Shown piece by piece: positions 28,764-38,054 of a stretch of DNA of 64,000 nt. The notes under the pieces were generated by a model. The model saw nothing but the letters and a program-made list of their open reading frames with translations. It did no database searches and was not told the origin of the DNA. The position numbers and the translations under genes were made by a program. How positions within the stretch are numbered: position 1 is the first letter of the stretch; every line of letters begins with the position of its first letter. Origin of the DNA: Mycolicibacter algericus DSM 45454 (GTDB lineage: Bacteria > Actinomycetota > Actinomycetes > Mycobacteriales > Mycobacteriaceae); the NCBI RefSeq assembly GCF_002086455.1, contig NZ_MVHC01000006.1, positions 124,001-188,000 of the forward strand, given 5' to 3'.

Positions 28764-29887
28764 CAGTCGCCCACCGAGACCTTGCGGCCGACGCCGGCGA
28801 CCGTCTCGTAGACCCGGATGATCTGGTCGGCCACCACCGACCAGTCGAAGCGCCGTACCGCCTCGCTGCCCGCCGCCACATACGACGCCCGCAGCGCATC
28901 GTCGTCGAGCACCTCGATCAGGGCCGCGGCCAGCGCCGCGTGGTCATCGACCGGCACCAGCCGGCCCGCCTGTCCGTCGCGCAGCACCCGGCGGAACGCG
29001 TCCAGGTCGCTGGCCACCACCGCCGCGCCGGCGGCCATCGCCTCGGCCAGCACGATGCCGAAGCTCTCCCCGCCGGTGTTCGGCGCGCAGTACACGTCGG
29101 CGCTACGCAGCGCCGATGCCTTCTCGGCGTCATCGACTTGGCCTAGGAACCGCAGATGTTTCGCCAATGTGCCTGCATTGCTGCGCAATTCGGCCTCGTC
29201 CCCGCGGCCGACGATCAGCAGCTCGACGTCGGCGAATGTCTCGACCAGCGCCGGCAGCGCCGCCAGTAGCACCGCCATTCCCTTGCGGGGTTCGTCGTAG
29301 CGGCCGAGAAACAACACCGTACGGCCGGTGCGGGGATAGCCGGGCAACGGCTGCGCCGTGGCGAACGCGGCCACGTCGACCCCGTTCGGGATCTCGACCG
29401 CGTCGGATCCGAGCGCCTCCATCTGCCAGCGGCGCGCCAGGTCCGAGACCGCGATGCGGCCGATGATCTTCTCGTGCATCGGCCGCAGCAGGCCCTGAGC
29501 CACGCTCAACGTCAACGACTTGGTCGTGGAGGTGTGAAAGGTGGCCACGATCGGGCCCTCGGCGACGTTCAACGCCAGCATCGACAGGCTGGGGGCATTC
29601 GGCTCGTGCAGGTGCAACACGTCGAAATCGCCCCGCATGAGCCACTTCTTGACCTTGCGGTGCGCGGCCGGGCTGAACTGCAGCCGGGCCACCGAGCCGT
29701 TGTAGGGGATCCCGACGGCCTTGCCGGCGGAGACGACGTAGTCGGGCAGCTCCACATGTGGTGAGGCCGGCGCCAGCACACTGACCTCATGCCCGCGGCC
29801 GCGCAGCACCTCGGCCAACTGCAGCACATGAGCCTGCACCCCGCCCGGCACGTCGAACGAGTAGGGGCAGACCATGCCGATCCGCAT
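28763..29887 (-). CDS. pimA: GDP-mannose-dependent phosphatidylinositol alpha-mannosyltransferase PimA
   Basis: 374 residues, GT4 GT-B fold. It adds the first mannose to phosphatidylinositol on the cytoplasmic face of the membrane. Residues important in the characterised M. smegmatis enzyme fall at the same numbers here: His118 in TFHTST, Glu199 in YDEPRKG and Glu274 in GGESFG. The glycine-rich PYSFDVPGGVQAHV loop is at the N-terminus. It overlaps patA upstream and the NUDIX gene downstream by single codons. Confidence 0.97.
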   Translation of the reverse strand: MRIGMVCPYSFDVPGGVQAHVLQLAEVLRGRGHEVSVLAPASPHVELPDYVVSAGKAVGIPYNGSVARLQFSPAAHRKVKKWLMRGDFDVLHLHEPNAPSLSMLALNVAEGPIVATFHTSTTKSLTLSVAQGLLRPMHEKIIGRIAVSDLARRWQMEALGSDAVEIPNGVDVAAFATAQPLPGYPRTGRTVLFLGRYDEPRKGMAVLLAALPALVETFADVELLIVGRGDEAELRSNAGTLAKHLRFLGQVDDAEKASALRSADVYCAPNTGGESFGIVLAEAMAAGAAVVASDLDAFRRVLRDGQAGRLVPVDDHAALAAALIEVLDDDALRASYVAAGSEAVRRFDWSVVADQIIRVYETVAGVGRKVSVGD

Positions 29888-30831
29888 CAGCTCTCCCCCA
29901 GGTGTGCCCGTCGCGATTCAGGCAGATCCATCACCCACTGCGGCTGCATCATGTGCCAATCCTGCGGGTAGGCGGCGATGCCCTCGGCAAAGGTGTCGGC
30001 CAGCGCCTGGGTGATGACCCCGACATCGCCGCTGCCGCACTCCAGCGGCGGATGAATCCGGATCCCCCAGCCCGCGCCGTCGAACCAGCAGTGCGCCGGC
30101 AGCAGGGCCGCATCGGTTGCAACAGCGAGTTTGGCCGGGCCGGCCGGCATCCGGGTCGTCTCACCGAAGAACTCGACCGCCACCCCGTTGCGGGTCAGGT
30201 CACGATCGGCCATCAGGCAGACCAGCCCATTGGCACTCAGCCGGTCGGCCAGTACCTCGAACGGCGGGCGTTCGCCACCGGACAGTGGCAGCACCTCGAA
30301 ACCCAGGCTTTCCCGGAAGTCGAGGAAGCGCCGGTAGAGCGACTCGGGTTTGAGGCGCTCGGCGACGGTGGTGAACCCGCCGTGGGTCTGGGCGAGCCAG
30401 ACCCCGGCCATGTCCCAGTTGCCGCTATGCGGCAACGCCAGTACCGCGCCGCGCCCGGCCCGCAACGCGGCTTCGATGTGCTGCTGGCCCTGCACCGAAT
30501 CGTGCAGCCGGCGGGCCAGCTCGGCGTGGTCCATGGTGGGCAGCCGAAACGCCTCGCGCCAATACCGGGCGTAGGACGCCAGCGAAGCCCGCATCAGCCC
30601 CGACGGCACCTCGGCCGGCGCCACCCCCAGCACCCGGGCCAGGTTCTTGCGCAGCTGCTCGGGTCCCCCGCCGCGGGCCGCGAACAAGGCGCCGGCGTCG
30701 AATGCGTTGCGGGCGACGAATTCCGGCAACGCGCGCACCATCATCCAGCCTGCGGCGAACCCGGCATCGGTGGCCCAGGCGTCCAGTTGGCTCAGGCCGG
30801 GCACTCGCAGACCGCTCGGGATGAAGGTCAC
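29887..30831 (-). CDS. patA: phosphatidylinositol mannoside acyltransferase PatA
   Basis: 314 residues of the lysophospholipid acyltransferase type (LpxL/HtrB-like). It puts a palmitoyl group on the mannose of PIM. The catalytic histidine lies in LPHSGNWD (His135). The second catalytic residue, Glu200 in M. smegmatis PatA, aligns 74 residues later with Asp209 in CLMADRDL, an E-to-D change. ERLKPE and GGERPPFEVL are conserved. The GTG start at 30831 overlaps the pgsA stop, which rules out the longer reading from 31176. Equivalent to Rv2611c. Confidence 0.95.
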   Translation of the reverse strand: MTFIPSGLRVPGLSQLDAWATDAGFAAGWMMVRALPEFVARNAFDAGALFAARGGGPEQLRKNLARVLGVAPAEVPSGLMRASLASYARYWREAFRLPTMDHAELARRLHDSVQGQQHIEAALRAGRGAVLALPHSGNWDMAGVWLAQTHGGFTTVAERLKPESLYRRFLDFRESLGFEVLPLSGGERPPFEVLADRLSANGLVCLMADRDLTRNGVAVEFFGETTRMPAGPAKLAVATDAALLPAHCWFDGAGWGIRIHPPLECGSGDVGVITQALADTFAEGIAAYPQDWHMMQPQWVMDLPESRRAHLGES

Positions 30832-31490
30832 GATCCGGCGGTTTCCTCGCCGTCGGCTTCCGGCAGGGGCTCCACCGCGCCCGGTGAGGTGCGCACGGTG
30901 TGCAGCCGCTGCGCGCAGGTGATCAGGCTGGCCACCGCCAGCAGCCACATCGCCACATGCAGCGCCCACGGCAGCGGGTACACCGGCAGATCGGACAGGC
31001 CGGCACCCACCAGCACGATGATCAGCCGTTCCGGGCGTTCGATGTAACCGCCGTCGCCGCGCAGCCCGCTGGCTTCGGCACGCGCCTTGATGTAGGAGAT
31101 CACCTGCGAGGTCACCAGGCAGATCAACGTGGCGACCACCAGCGGGGCGCTGTCGAGACCGAACGCCGCCCACCACGCCAGCCCGCAGAACACCGCACCG
31201 TCACTGATCCGGTCGCAGGTGGCGTCCAGAACCGCGCCGAACGCACTGCCGCCGCCGCGCAGCCGGGCCATCGCGCCGTCGAGCATGTCGAAATGCACGA
31301 AGAACCAGACCACCAGCGTGCCGGCGAACAATTGGCCGGTCGGGAACAGTGTCAGTGCGGCCAGCACGGCACCGGCGGTTCCCATGATCGTGACGACGTC
31401 GGCGGTGAGCCCGGCCCGCAGGAAGGCCCGTGCCACCGGCGTGGTGACGCGCGCGAACCTGGCCCGCGACAGGAACGGCAGCCTGCTCAT
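30828..31490 (-). CDS. pgsA1: phosphatidylinositol phosphate synthase (CDP-alcohol phosphatidyltransferase)
   Basis: 220 residues with six predicted helices and the CDP-alcohol signature DG-x2-AR-x8-G-x3-D-x3-D in DMLDGAMARLRGGGSAFGAV plus DATCD. The enzyme links CDP-diacylglycerol to inositol phosphate, the first step towards PI and PIMs. ATG at 31490 overlaps the HIT-gene stop (ATGA), which supports it over an in-frame start at 31505. Equivalent to Rv2612c. Confidence 0.96.
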   Translation of the reverse strand: MSRLPFLSRARFARVTTPVARAFLRAGLTADVVTIMGTAGAVLAALTLFPTGQLFAGTLVVWFFVHFDMLDGAMARLRGGGSAFGAVLDATCDRISDGAVFCGLAWWAAFGLDSAPLVVATLICLVTSQVISYIKARAEASGLRGDGGYIERPERLIIVLVGAGLSDLPVYPLPWALHVAMWLLAVASLITCAQRLHTVRTSPGAVEPLPEADGEETAGS

Positions 31491-32059
31491 GGCTGTTGCG
31501 CCCACTCGTCGGCGAGCAGCCGGCGAGTGTCACGCAGCAACTGCGGGATCACTTTGGAGCCGCCGACGATGGTGATGAAGTTCGCGTCGCCGCCCCAGCG
31601 GGGCACCACGTGCACGTGCAGATGCTCGGCCAGCGAGCCACCGGCCGACTCGCCCAGGTTCAGGCCGACGTTGAACCCGTGCGGCCGCGACACCGCCTTG
31701 ATCACCCGGATGGCCTTCTGGATGAACGTCATCAGCTCGGCGCCCTCGGGTTCGGTGAGGTCTTCGAACTCCGAGAACCGCCGGTAGGGCACCACCATCA
31801 GATGACCCGGGTTGTACGGGTAGAGGTTGAGCACCGCATAGACGTTCTCGCCGCGCGCCACCACCAGTCCGTCCTCATCGGACATATTCGGGATGTCGGT
31901 GAACGGCCTGGTGGACCGTGCCGAGCCAGCTTCGGTGCGCTTGAGGGGCGCCTCGGCCAGATAGGTCATCCGGTAGGGCGTCCACAGTCGCTCCAACCGG
32001 TCGGGATCACCGGCGCCGGTGTCGACGATTCCGTTGTCACCGCCCTGGTCGCCGGTCAT
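31487..32059 (-). CDS. HIT-domain protein, Ap4A phosphorylase type
   Basis: 190 residues. The histidine triad is [10 protein letters not shown] near residue 147, preceded by [15 protein letters not shown]. The M. tuberculosis orthologue Rv2613c has been shown to be a diadenosine tetraphosphate phosphorylase. It starts inside the thrS stop (ATGA) and overlaps pgsA, so the synthetase, the Ap4A-clearing enzyme and the phospholipid genes are translated as a coupled set. Ap4A is a by-product of aminoacyl-tRNA synthetases, which gives a plausible reason for linkage to thrS. Confidence 0.92.
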   Translation of the reverse strand: MTGDQGGDNGIVDTGAGDPDRLERLWTPYRMTYLAEAPLKRTEAGSARSTRPFTDIPNMSDEDGLVVARGENVYAVLNLYPYNPGHLMVVPYRRFSEFEDLTEPEGAELMTFIQKAIRVIKAVSRPHGFNVGLNLGESAGGSLAEHLHVHVVPRWGGDANFITIVGGSKVIPQLLRDTRRLLADEWAQQP

Positions 32060-34104
32060 GTCGCTTCGCCCGCCTTCAAGCCCGGCTTGACCGTCTCCGC
32101 GGTCGGTGCGGTGTTGTCCCGGGCGGCGATCCAGCCGGCGATCGCCGCGACCGCGTCATCGCGGGGCACGCCGTTGATCTGGGTGCGGTCGCCGAACCGG
32201 AAGCTGACCGCCCCGGCCTCGACGTCGCGGTCGCCGGCCAGCAGCATGAACGGCACGTGCGTGTTGGTGTGGTTGACGATCTTCTTGGGCATCCGGTCGT
32301 CGCTGGCGTCGACCTCGACCCGTATCCCGTGGCTGCGCAGCTGTGCGGCGATCTCATCCAGGTATTCCACGTGCTGGTCGGCCACCGGGATGCCGACCAC
32401 CTGCACCGGCGCCAGCCAGGCCGGGAAGGCTCCGGCATAGTGCTCGGTCAGCACACCGAAGAACCGCTCGATCGAGCCGAACAGCGCCCGGTGGATCAGC
32501 ACCGGACGCTGCCGGGTGCCGTCGGCCGCGGTGTACTCCAACTCGAACCGGTCGGGCATGTTGAAGTCGAGCTGAATGGTCGACATCTGCCAGCTGCGAC
32601 CGAGGGCGTCTTTGACCTGCACCGAGATCTTCGGCCCGTAGAACGCCGCGCCGCCCGGGTCGGGCACCAGCGTCAGTCCGGACGCCTCGGCGACCTCGCG
32701 CAGCGTCTCGGTCGCCTCCTCCCACACCTCGTCGGAGCCGACGTGCTTCTCCGGGTCCTTGGTGGACAGCTCCAGGTAGTAGTCGTCCAGGCCGTAGTCG
32801 GCGAGCAGGTCCAGCACGAAGCGCAGCAGCGAGGCCAACTCCTCGCGCATGCTTTCGCGGGTGCAGTAGATGTGTGCGTCGTCCTGGGTCATGCCGCGCA
32901 CCCGGGTCAGCCCGTGCACCACACCGGAACGTTCGTAGCGGTAGACGCTGCCGAACTCGAAGAGCCGCAACGGAAGTTCCCGGTAGGAGCGCCCCCGTGA
33001 CCGGAAGATCAGGTGGTGCATCGGGCAGTTCATCGGCTTGAGGTAGTAGTCCTGGCCGGGCTTGCGCACGGTGCCGTCCTCGGCGAACTCCGCGTCGATG
33101 TGCATCGGCGGGTACATGCCCTCGGAGTACCACTGCAAATGACCGGAGGTCTCGTACAGCGCCGACTTGGTGATGTGCGGGGTGTTGACGAACTGGTAGC
33201 CGGCCTCGATGTGCTTGCGCCGCGAGTAGTCCTCCAGCTCACGGCGGATGATCCCGCCCCTGGGGTGGAAAACCGGTAGGCCCGAACCGATTTCGTCGGG
33301 GAAACTGAACAGGTCCAGCTCGACGCCCAGCTTGCGGTGATCGCGTCGCTGGGCCTCCTCGATCAGCTCGAGGTGACGCTCCAAGGCCTCCCGCGACTCC
33401 CACGCGGTGCCGTAGACGCGCTGCAGGCTGGCGTTGTTCTGATCGCCGCGCCAGTAGGCGGCCGAGGAGCGGGTGAGTTTGAACGCGGGGATGAAGCGCG
33501 TGGTCGGGATGTGCGGGCCGCGGCACAGGTCACCCCAAACCCGTTCCCGGGTACGGGGATTCAGGTTGTCGTAGGCAGTGAGTTCATCGCCACCCACTTC
33601 CATGATGTCGCTGTCGCCGGATTTGTCGTCGACCAGCTCGAGCTTGTAGGGCTCGCCGGCCAACTCGGCGCGGGCGGCCTCTTTGGACTCGTAGACCCGC
33701 CGGGCGAACAGCTGACCGTCTTTGATGATCGCCCGCATCCGCTTCTCGAGCTTCTCCAAGTCCTCCGGGGTGAAGGCTTCGGGCACGTCGAAGTCGTAGT
33801 AGAAGCCGTCGGTGATGGGCGGGCCGATGCCGAGCTTGGCGGCCGGGAACAAGTCCTGCACGGCCTGGGCCAGCACATGCGCGCAGGAGTGCCGGATGAC
33901 GCTGCGGCCGTCCTCGGTGTCGGCCGCCACCGGGGTCGCCTCGGCGTCGGTGTCGGGAATCCAGCTCAGGTCGCGTAGCTTGCCGTCGGCGTCGCGCACC
34001 ACCACGATCGCATCGGGCGCCCCCCGGCTGGGCAGGCCCGCCGCGCGCACCGCATCGGCGGCGGTGGTGCCGGCAGGAACCCGGATCGGTGCGGGCGCGC
34101 TCAT
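32056..34104 (-). CDS. thrS: threonyl-tRNA synthetase
   Basis: 682 residues. A TGS domain (residues 1-70), the second additional (editing) domain ([28 protein letters not shown]), the class II catalytic core ([60 protein letters not shown]) and the C-terminal anticodon-binding domain ([17 protein letters not shown]) are all present. It charges tRNA-Thr. No T-box is visible upstream; the 91-bp gap to the thioesterase gene is unremarkable. It is the first gene of the thrS-HIT-pgsA1-patA-pimA-NUDIX string. Confidence 0.98.
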   Translation of the reverse strand: MSAPAPIRVPAGTTAADAVRAAGLPSRGAPDAIVVVRDADGKLRDLSWIPDTDAEATPVAADTEDGRSVIRHSCAHVLAQAVQDLFPAAKLGIGPPITDGFYYDFDVPEAFTPEDLEKLEKRMRAIIKDGQLFARRVYESKEAARAELAGEPYKLELVDDKSGDSDIMEVGGDELTAYDNLNPRTRERVWGDLCRGPHIPTTRFIPAFKLTRSSAAYWRGDQNNASLQRVYGTAWESREALERHLELIEEAQRRDHRKLGVELDLFSFPDEIGSGLPVFHPRGGIIRRELEDYSRRKHIEAGYQFVNTPHITKSALYETSGHLQWYSEGMYPPMHIDAEFAEDGTVRKPGQDYYLKPMNCPMHHLIFRSRGRSYRELPLRLFEFGSVYRYERSGVVHGLTRVRGMTQDDAHIYCTRESMREELASLLRFVLDLLADYGLDDYYLELSTKDPEKHVGSDEVWEEATETLREVAEASGLTLVPDPGGAAFYGPKISVQVKDALGRSWQMSTIQLDFNMPDRFELEYTAADGTRQRPVLIHRALFGSIERFFGVLTEHYAGAFPAWLAPVQVVGIPVADQHVEYLDEIAAQLRSHGIRVEVDASDDRMPKKIVNHTNTHVPFMLLAGDRDVEAGAVSFRFGDRTQINGVPRDDAVAAIAGWIAARDNTAPTAETVKPGLKAGEAT

Positions 34105-34195
34105 GGGGTGGTCTCCAAGGGGATGCGAGGTGGTCGAACGTCCGCGACCATGCTATCGGGGCTGTCGTGACCGACCGCTCGGGAGTACGCCGGGC

Positions 34196-34810
34196 TCACG
34201 GCTGGCCTGGCCTGAGTACCACGAACAGCGCCTCGCCGTCGGCCAGCACGGTATCGCCGTCGCGCAGCGAGGTCCCGACGAAGATCTTGCGGCCCTCCGT
34301 CCGGCTGATCCATGCCTCGACCTGCAACTCCTTGTCGATCGGGACGATGTTGCGGTAGTTGACATGCAGATAGGCGGTGCGCTGGTAGGGCCCGCCGGTC
34401 AGCAGCCACGACGCGGTTCCCAGTACCGAGTCGAACAGCAGGCCGATGGCACCGCCGTGCGCGGCGCCGTTGCGCCCCAGGTGGAAGCGCCGGAATCGGG
34501 CCCAGCCGCGCAGCCGGCCGTCCTCGGTCCTGCTGAGCTTCATCGGCACCGCCAGCAGGTTGCCGCGCATCGGCAGATCCAACCGGCGCCCCGACGGCGA
34601 GGACCATTCGTCGCCGTCGAACGGCGCCAACAGGTCGCAGACGTCCTGCAGCGCGTCGGCGGCGCGGCTGAACACCTCATCCGGGGCGTCGGCGGCTCGG
34701 GCGTGGTCCTGCAGCGCACGCATCGTCTCGAGGAACCGGCCGTAGTCCGGCCCGCCCTTCTGGGTCGGTTCGGGCGGGTTGAAACCGCCGCCGGCATGTG
34801 TGGCTGTCAC
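34196..34810 (-). CDS. PaaI-type hotdog thioesterase
   Basis: 204 residues. The C-terminal ~110 residues are a single hotdog domain; RNGAAHGGAIGLLFDSVLG is the helix with the family's active-site HGG element, and RTAYLHVNYRNIVP follows. Such proteins hydrolyse acyl-CoA thioesters. The N-terminal ~90 residues are helical and not recognised. It is upstream of thrS but separated by 91 bp, so co-transcription is uncertain. Confidence 0.85.
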   Translation of the reverse strand: MTATHAGGGFNPPEPTQKGGPDYGRFLETMRALQDHARAADAPDEVFSRAADALQDVCDLLAPFDGDEWSSPSGRRLDLPMRGNLLAVPMKLSRTEDGRLRGWARFRRFHLGRNGAAHGGAIGLLFDSVLGTASWLLTGGPYQRTAYLHVNYRNIVPIDKELQVEAWISRTEGRKIFVGTSLRDGDTVLADGEALFVVLRPGQP

Positions 34811-34875
34811 GCGTCTATTTAACGTTCAGGTGATTACCGGGTGTACGCCACGCCCGCGATGGCAGGGTTGGTGCG

Positions 34876-35373
34876 GTGGACTTGAGCAGACTGCGCGACC
34901 TACCGCTGACCTACGCCGAGGTGGGCGCCACCGCCGGGGCGCTGCCCGCGGGGTATCAGCATCTGGAACACGCCGCCCCGATCGGCCGCGGCCGGCAGCG
35001 GTTCGAACAGGCGGCCGAGGCGGTGCTGCACTGGGGAATGCAGCGCGGCGCCGGTCTGGGGGTGCGGACGGACAGCGACGTCGCCACGGTGGGCGCGACA
35101 GTGGTGGTGCGGATGGGTTTGCTGAGCGCACCGTGTCGGGTGGTCTACGTGGTGTCCGAGCCCGATCGCCGTGGCTTCGCCTACGGCACCCTGCCGGGAC
35201 ACCCCGAATCCGGTGAGGAGTTGTTCTCGGTGCGCTACGACCCCGCCGACGACACGGTCCACGCACAGGTGCGGGCGTTCTCCCGGCCTGCCACGTGGTG
35301 GATCAGGGCGGCCGGACCGGTGGCTTCGGCGGCGCAGCGCGTCATCGCCAGGCGTTACCTGCGGGCGATCTGA
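34876..35373 (+). CDS. DUF1990 family protein
   Basis: 165 residues that match the DUF1990 pattern: LTYAEVGAT at the start, AAEAVLHWGMQRGAGL, YVVSEPDRRGFAYGTLPGHPESGEE and a final RPATWWIRAAGP. No biochemical function is established for the family. GTG at 34876. It faces away from the thioesterase gene and runs convergent to the DoxX gene. Confidence 0.85.
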   Translation: MDLSRLRDLPLTYAEVGATAGALPAGYQHLEHAAPIGRGRQRFEQAAEAVLHWGMQRGAGLGVRTDSDVATVGATVVVRMGLLSAPCRVVYVVSEPDRRGFAYGTLPGHPESGEELFSVRYDPADDTVHAQVRAFSRPATWWIRAAGPVASAAQRVIARRYLRAI

Positions 35374-35389
35374 CGTCCCGGCATGAAGC

Positions 35390-35425
35390 GACCGCGCCGC
35401 GGTTCCGGTTGGCCGTGGCGCGGCC
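35390..35425. terminator. GC-rich hairpin between convergent DUF1990 and DoxX genes
   Basis: GACCGCGCCGCGG (35390-35402) pairs with CCGTGGCGCGGCC (35413-35425) at 11 of 13 positions around a 10-base loop, in the 73-bp gap between two convergent genes. There is no T-tract. Confidence 0.45.
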
Positions 35426-35446
35426 GCGAGCTGGACTGTGGCGGCG

Positions 35447-35899
35447 TCAGGTCACACGACGGACATGCACGGCCGGGGCCAGCCGTGCCAGCACCACCGC
35501 GGCGACCAGGAGACCGAAGTCCCGCAGCGCGACGTCGTAGTAGCCGGACAAGGTGAGCAGGTCGACGATGATGCCGGCGAGCCACGCCGCCACCACCCAG
35601 GCGCCGATCCGCGGCACGACCGCGACCAGGACCCCGGCGACTATCTCGATGACGCCGATCAGATACATGGCTTGGTCGCCGTTGCCTGGCAGGATGTCAT
35701 TGATCCAGCCGGCAAGGTACTTGTCCCAGTGGCTCGGGCCCGCGCCTCCGGGGACGTGCGTCAGCAGATTGAAGAACTTGTCCAGACCGAACAGGATCGG
35801 GGCGACCGTGAACAGCGTTCGCAGCAAAAAATACGCCTCGAACAACGGGTCCTTCAACCGCTCCGAAAGGGCAGCTGAGCCCAGATTGGTGGCACTCAT
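35447..35899 (-). CDS. DoxX family membrane protein
   Basis: 150 residues with about four membrane helices: YFLLRTLFTVAPILFGLDKFF, YLIGVIEIVAGVLVAVVP, GAWVVAAWLAGIIVDLLTL and DFGLLVAAVVLARLA, the DoxX pattern. In mycobacteria a DoxX protein joins a membrane oxidoreductase complex with superoxide dismutase and a thiosulfate sulfurtransferase; here the partner is unknown. ATG at 35899 is chosen because GGAGG lies six bases upstream; the ATG at 35905 overlaps that site. It is divergent from a Cys-cluster regulator across a dyad operator. Confidence 0.85.
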   Translation of the reverse strand: MSATNLGSAALSERLKDPLFEAYFLLRTLFTVAPILFGLDKFFNLLTHVPGGAGPSHWDKYLAGWINDILPGNGDQAMYLIGVIEIVAGVLVAVVPRIGAWVVAAWLAGIIVDLLTLSGYYDVALRDFGLLVAAVVLARLAPAVHVRRVT

Positions 35900-35935
35900 G
35901 AACATCCTCCTCGCTTCTAAATATCAACATTTTGA

Positions 35936-35961
35936 ACGTTAGAACCACTGGAATCTAACGT
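35936..35961. promoter_or_regulatory. dyad operator between DoxX gene and Cys-cluster regulator
   Basis: ACGTTAGA (35936-35943) and TCTAACGT (35954-35961) are exact inverted repeats separated by 10 bp. The site is the only strong dyad in the 95-bp divergent gap. It lies 33 bp before the regulator ATG and 37 bp before the DoxX start, so autoregulation and control of the DoxX gene are likely. Confidence 0.65.
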
Positions 35962-35994
35962 CAAGAACTTTCTCCGATAGAGACCTGCTTGCCG

Positions 35995-36708
35995 ATGGCC
36001 AATCTGGACCGCAACATGACCGGGATCGGTGCGCTCGCCGATCCGGTTCGTCGCGAGCTGTATCGATTCGTCGCCTCCCAAGCCGCCCCGGTCAGCCGTG
36101 ACGATGCTGCCGCTGCTACCGGGATTGCCCGCCATCAGGCAAAGTTCCATCTGGACCGACTGGAGGCCGACGGCCTGCTGGTGAGCGACTATGCCCGGTT
36201 GACCGGTCGCTCAGGTCCCGGCGCCGGCCGCCCATCGAAGCGCTACCGGCGCTCCCCGAGCGAGATCGCGGTGAGCCTGCCGCCGCGGGAATATGAGCTG
36301 GCGGGCCGGTTGATGGCCGATGCGATCGCCGAATCCGCCCGTACCGGCACACCGGCAATCCAGGCGCTCGACCGACTGGCCCGCGATTACGGCCGCGAGC
36401 TCGGTGAGGCCGCCACGGCGGAGCGACCACCGACCGACACCGCTGCCGCCCTCGAGTTGGCCACCGATGTGCTCACCGAACATGGCTACGAGCCGCGTGA
36501 CGACGGCGGCGGCGACGTGTATTTGGCCAACTGCCCGTTTCACGGACTGGCCCAGTCCCAGACAGAACTGGCCTGCACCATGAATCTCGCCCTGATCAGC
36601 GGCGTCGCCGATGCGCTGATGCCGTACTGCCCGCGGGCCCGGCTGGCGCCCGATCCGTCTCGGTGCTGTGTGGTGCTGACCGCCGGTGGGTGTCCCGCCC
36701 CCGGTTAG
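35995..36708 (+). CDS. ArsR-like HTH regulator with C-terminal Cys-cluster domain (SufR-like type)
   Basis: 237 residues. Residues about 8-75 are a winged helix (LADPVRRELYRFV, ARHQAKFHLDRLEADGLLV). The C-terminal part carries a cysteine set: NCPFHGL, ELACTMNL, YCPRAR, RCCVVL and a final GGC, compatible with an iron-sulfur cluster or zinc. The arrangement recalls COG2345/SufR regulators. The paralogue at 38477-39232 shares the CPF...C spacing. I use ATG at 35995; a TTG two codons upstream is possible. Its stop overlaps the convergent NMO gene by four bases. Confidence 0.85.
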   Translation: MANLDRNMTGIGALADPVRRELYRFVASQAAPVSRDDAAAATGIARHQAKFHLDRLEADGLLVSDYARLTGRSGPGAGRPSKRYRRSPSEIAVSLPPREYELAGRLMADAIAESARTGTPAIQALDRLARDYGRELGEAATAERPPTDTAAALELATDVLTEHGYEPRDDGGGDVYLANCPFHGLAQSQTELACTMNLALISGVADALMPYCPRARLAPDPSRCCVVLTAGGCPAPG

Positions 36709-37664
36709 CCCCAGCGGGCCAGCAGGCGCTGTGCCCCGGTGGACAGCTCATCGACGACCACCGCCACCGGACGGCTCGCGCTGAGCAGTCCCACGCCCTG
36801 GCCGGCGTCCACCGGAGCGATCCGCTGGTCTTCGGCGGCGATACCGGCCGCCAGCTCCGCAACCGCGTGCTCGTCACCGGCCAGCGTTGCCTCGCGGCCC
36901 GTCCAGCGGCCGGCGAACTCGTTGCGCAACACCCTGGACGGGAATTGCGCCGGCCAGGCCAGCCGCTGGCCGACGTCGAACACCCGGGTGGTCACGGTGT
37001 CGGTGCCGGCCGCCGCGATCAAGGCGCGCCGGGCCGCGTCGCCGGTCAGTGCCTCAGGACAGGCCGACAGGCAGGTTCCCAGCCAGGCGCCGGCGGCTCC
37101 GGCGGCCAGCACCGCGGCCAGGCTGCGCGGCGAGGCGACCCCTCCGGCGGCCAGCACCGGCACCGTCACGGCGTCCAGGACGGCGTCGAGCAGCGGCAGC
37201 GTGGCGAGCCTGGTCTCCCCGTGTCCACCGCCCTCGGCGCCGCGGGCCACCAGGACGTCCAGCCCGGCGTCTTGTGCGCGCCGGGCGGTCTCGGCGTCGT
37301 AGACCTGGGTGGCGGTGCGGATTCCGGCCGCGTGGGCGCGCTCAACCCAGCGCAGGTCGGTGCCGAAGCTGACCGAGAGCAGCGCGGGGCGGGCGGCCAG
37401 CGCGGCATCGAACAGGTCCGGTTGGTCGCGGATCACCCAGTCCACCAAGCCGATTCCGAACCTCGCCTGCCCGGCCAGGTCCAGCTCGGTGGCCAGTGAC
37501 GCCGCGGTGGCGGTGCTGCCCATCCCGATCATGCCCAGCCCGCCGGCGGCGGTGACCGCAGCGGCCAGCCGTCCACCGGCCACACCTCCCATAGGCGCGT
37601 TGACGATGGGCACCCGCAGCCCCGCCCCCAGCGACCAGGGTGTGCCGAGCTGCGGCGCGGGCAC
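36705..37664 (-). CDS. nitronate monooxygenase / 2-nitropropane dioxygenase-type flavoprotein
   Basis: 319 residues, an FMN-binding TIM barrel. VPIVNAPMGGVAGGRLAAAV at the start, ARGAEGGGHGE (FMN phosphate and catalytic region), VPVLAAGGVASPRSLAAVLAAGAAGAWLGT are family landmarks. Members oxidise alkyl nitronates or act as related NADH:quinone reductases. It is the last gene of a minus-strand set (fdxA, regulator, membrane protein, cupin, this gene) with gaps of 49 bp or less, so a shared role in redox or nitro-compound handling is plausible. Confidence 0.87.
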   Translation of the reverse strand: MPAPQLGTPWSLGAGLRVPIVNAPMGGVAGGRLAAAVTAAGGLGMIGMGSTATAASLATELDLAGQARFGIGLVDWVIRDQPDLFDAALAARPALLSVSFGTDLRWVERAHAAGIRTATQVYDAETARRAQDAGLDVLVARGAEGGGHGETRLATLPLLDAVLDAVTVPVLAAGGVASPRSLAAVLAAGAAGAWLGTCLSACPEALTGDAARRALIAAAGTDTVTTRVFDVGQRLAWPAQFPSRVLRNEFAGRWTGREATLAGDEHAVAELAAGIAAEDQRIAPVDAGQGVGLLSASRPVAVVVDELSTGAQRLLARWG

Positions 37665-37666
37665 GC

Positions 37667-38005
37667 TCAGTGCGAGGCGCTCTTGGCGACGGTCAGCAGC
37701 ACCACCGAGTCCTCGGGCGCCTCCAGCGCGTGGCGGGTGCGGGGCAGAACGACGAACTCCCCGGCCGAGCCCTCCCAGGCGTCGTCACCGGCGGTCAGCC
37801 GCACCCGGCCGCGCAGCACCTGCAGGGTGGACTCCCCCGGGCTGTCGTGTTCGGCCAGCGCCTCACCGGCCCGCAGTGCCACCAGGGTCTGACGCAGGTG
37901 GTGCACCGATCCGCCGTAGACGGTGTGGGCCGAACGCCCGCTGTGGTGCTGCCGGGCTTCGGCCAGCTTCTCGTCGGCCAACGTGGTCAGCGAAGTCGAT
38001 TCCAT
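37667..38005 (-). CDS. cupin domain protein
   Basis: 112 residues forming one cupin_2 barrel: AGEALAEHDSPGESTLQVLRGRVRL and AGEFVVLPRTRHALEA mark the two cupin motifs. The first motif has one clear histidine and a glutamate, the second a histidine, so a metal could bind. It starts 49 bp after the membrane-protein gene and ends 2 bp before the NMO gene. Function unknown. Confidence 0.8.
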   Translation of the reverse strand: MESTSLTTLADEKLAEARQHHSGRSAHTVYGGSVHHLRQTLVALRAGEALAEHDSPGESTLQVLRGRVRLTAGDDAWEGSAGEFVVLPRTRHALEAPEDSVVLLTVAKSASH

Positions 38006-38054
38006 CGGTAATCCTTACTGCTAGGCGGGTGGACAGGTGTTCGGTTCAAACAGT

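Noticed and set aside
35989..35997. TTG at 35989 as the start of the Cys-cluster regulator
   Set aside because: ATG two codons later is more usual and no ribosome site favours the TTG.
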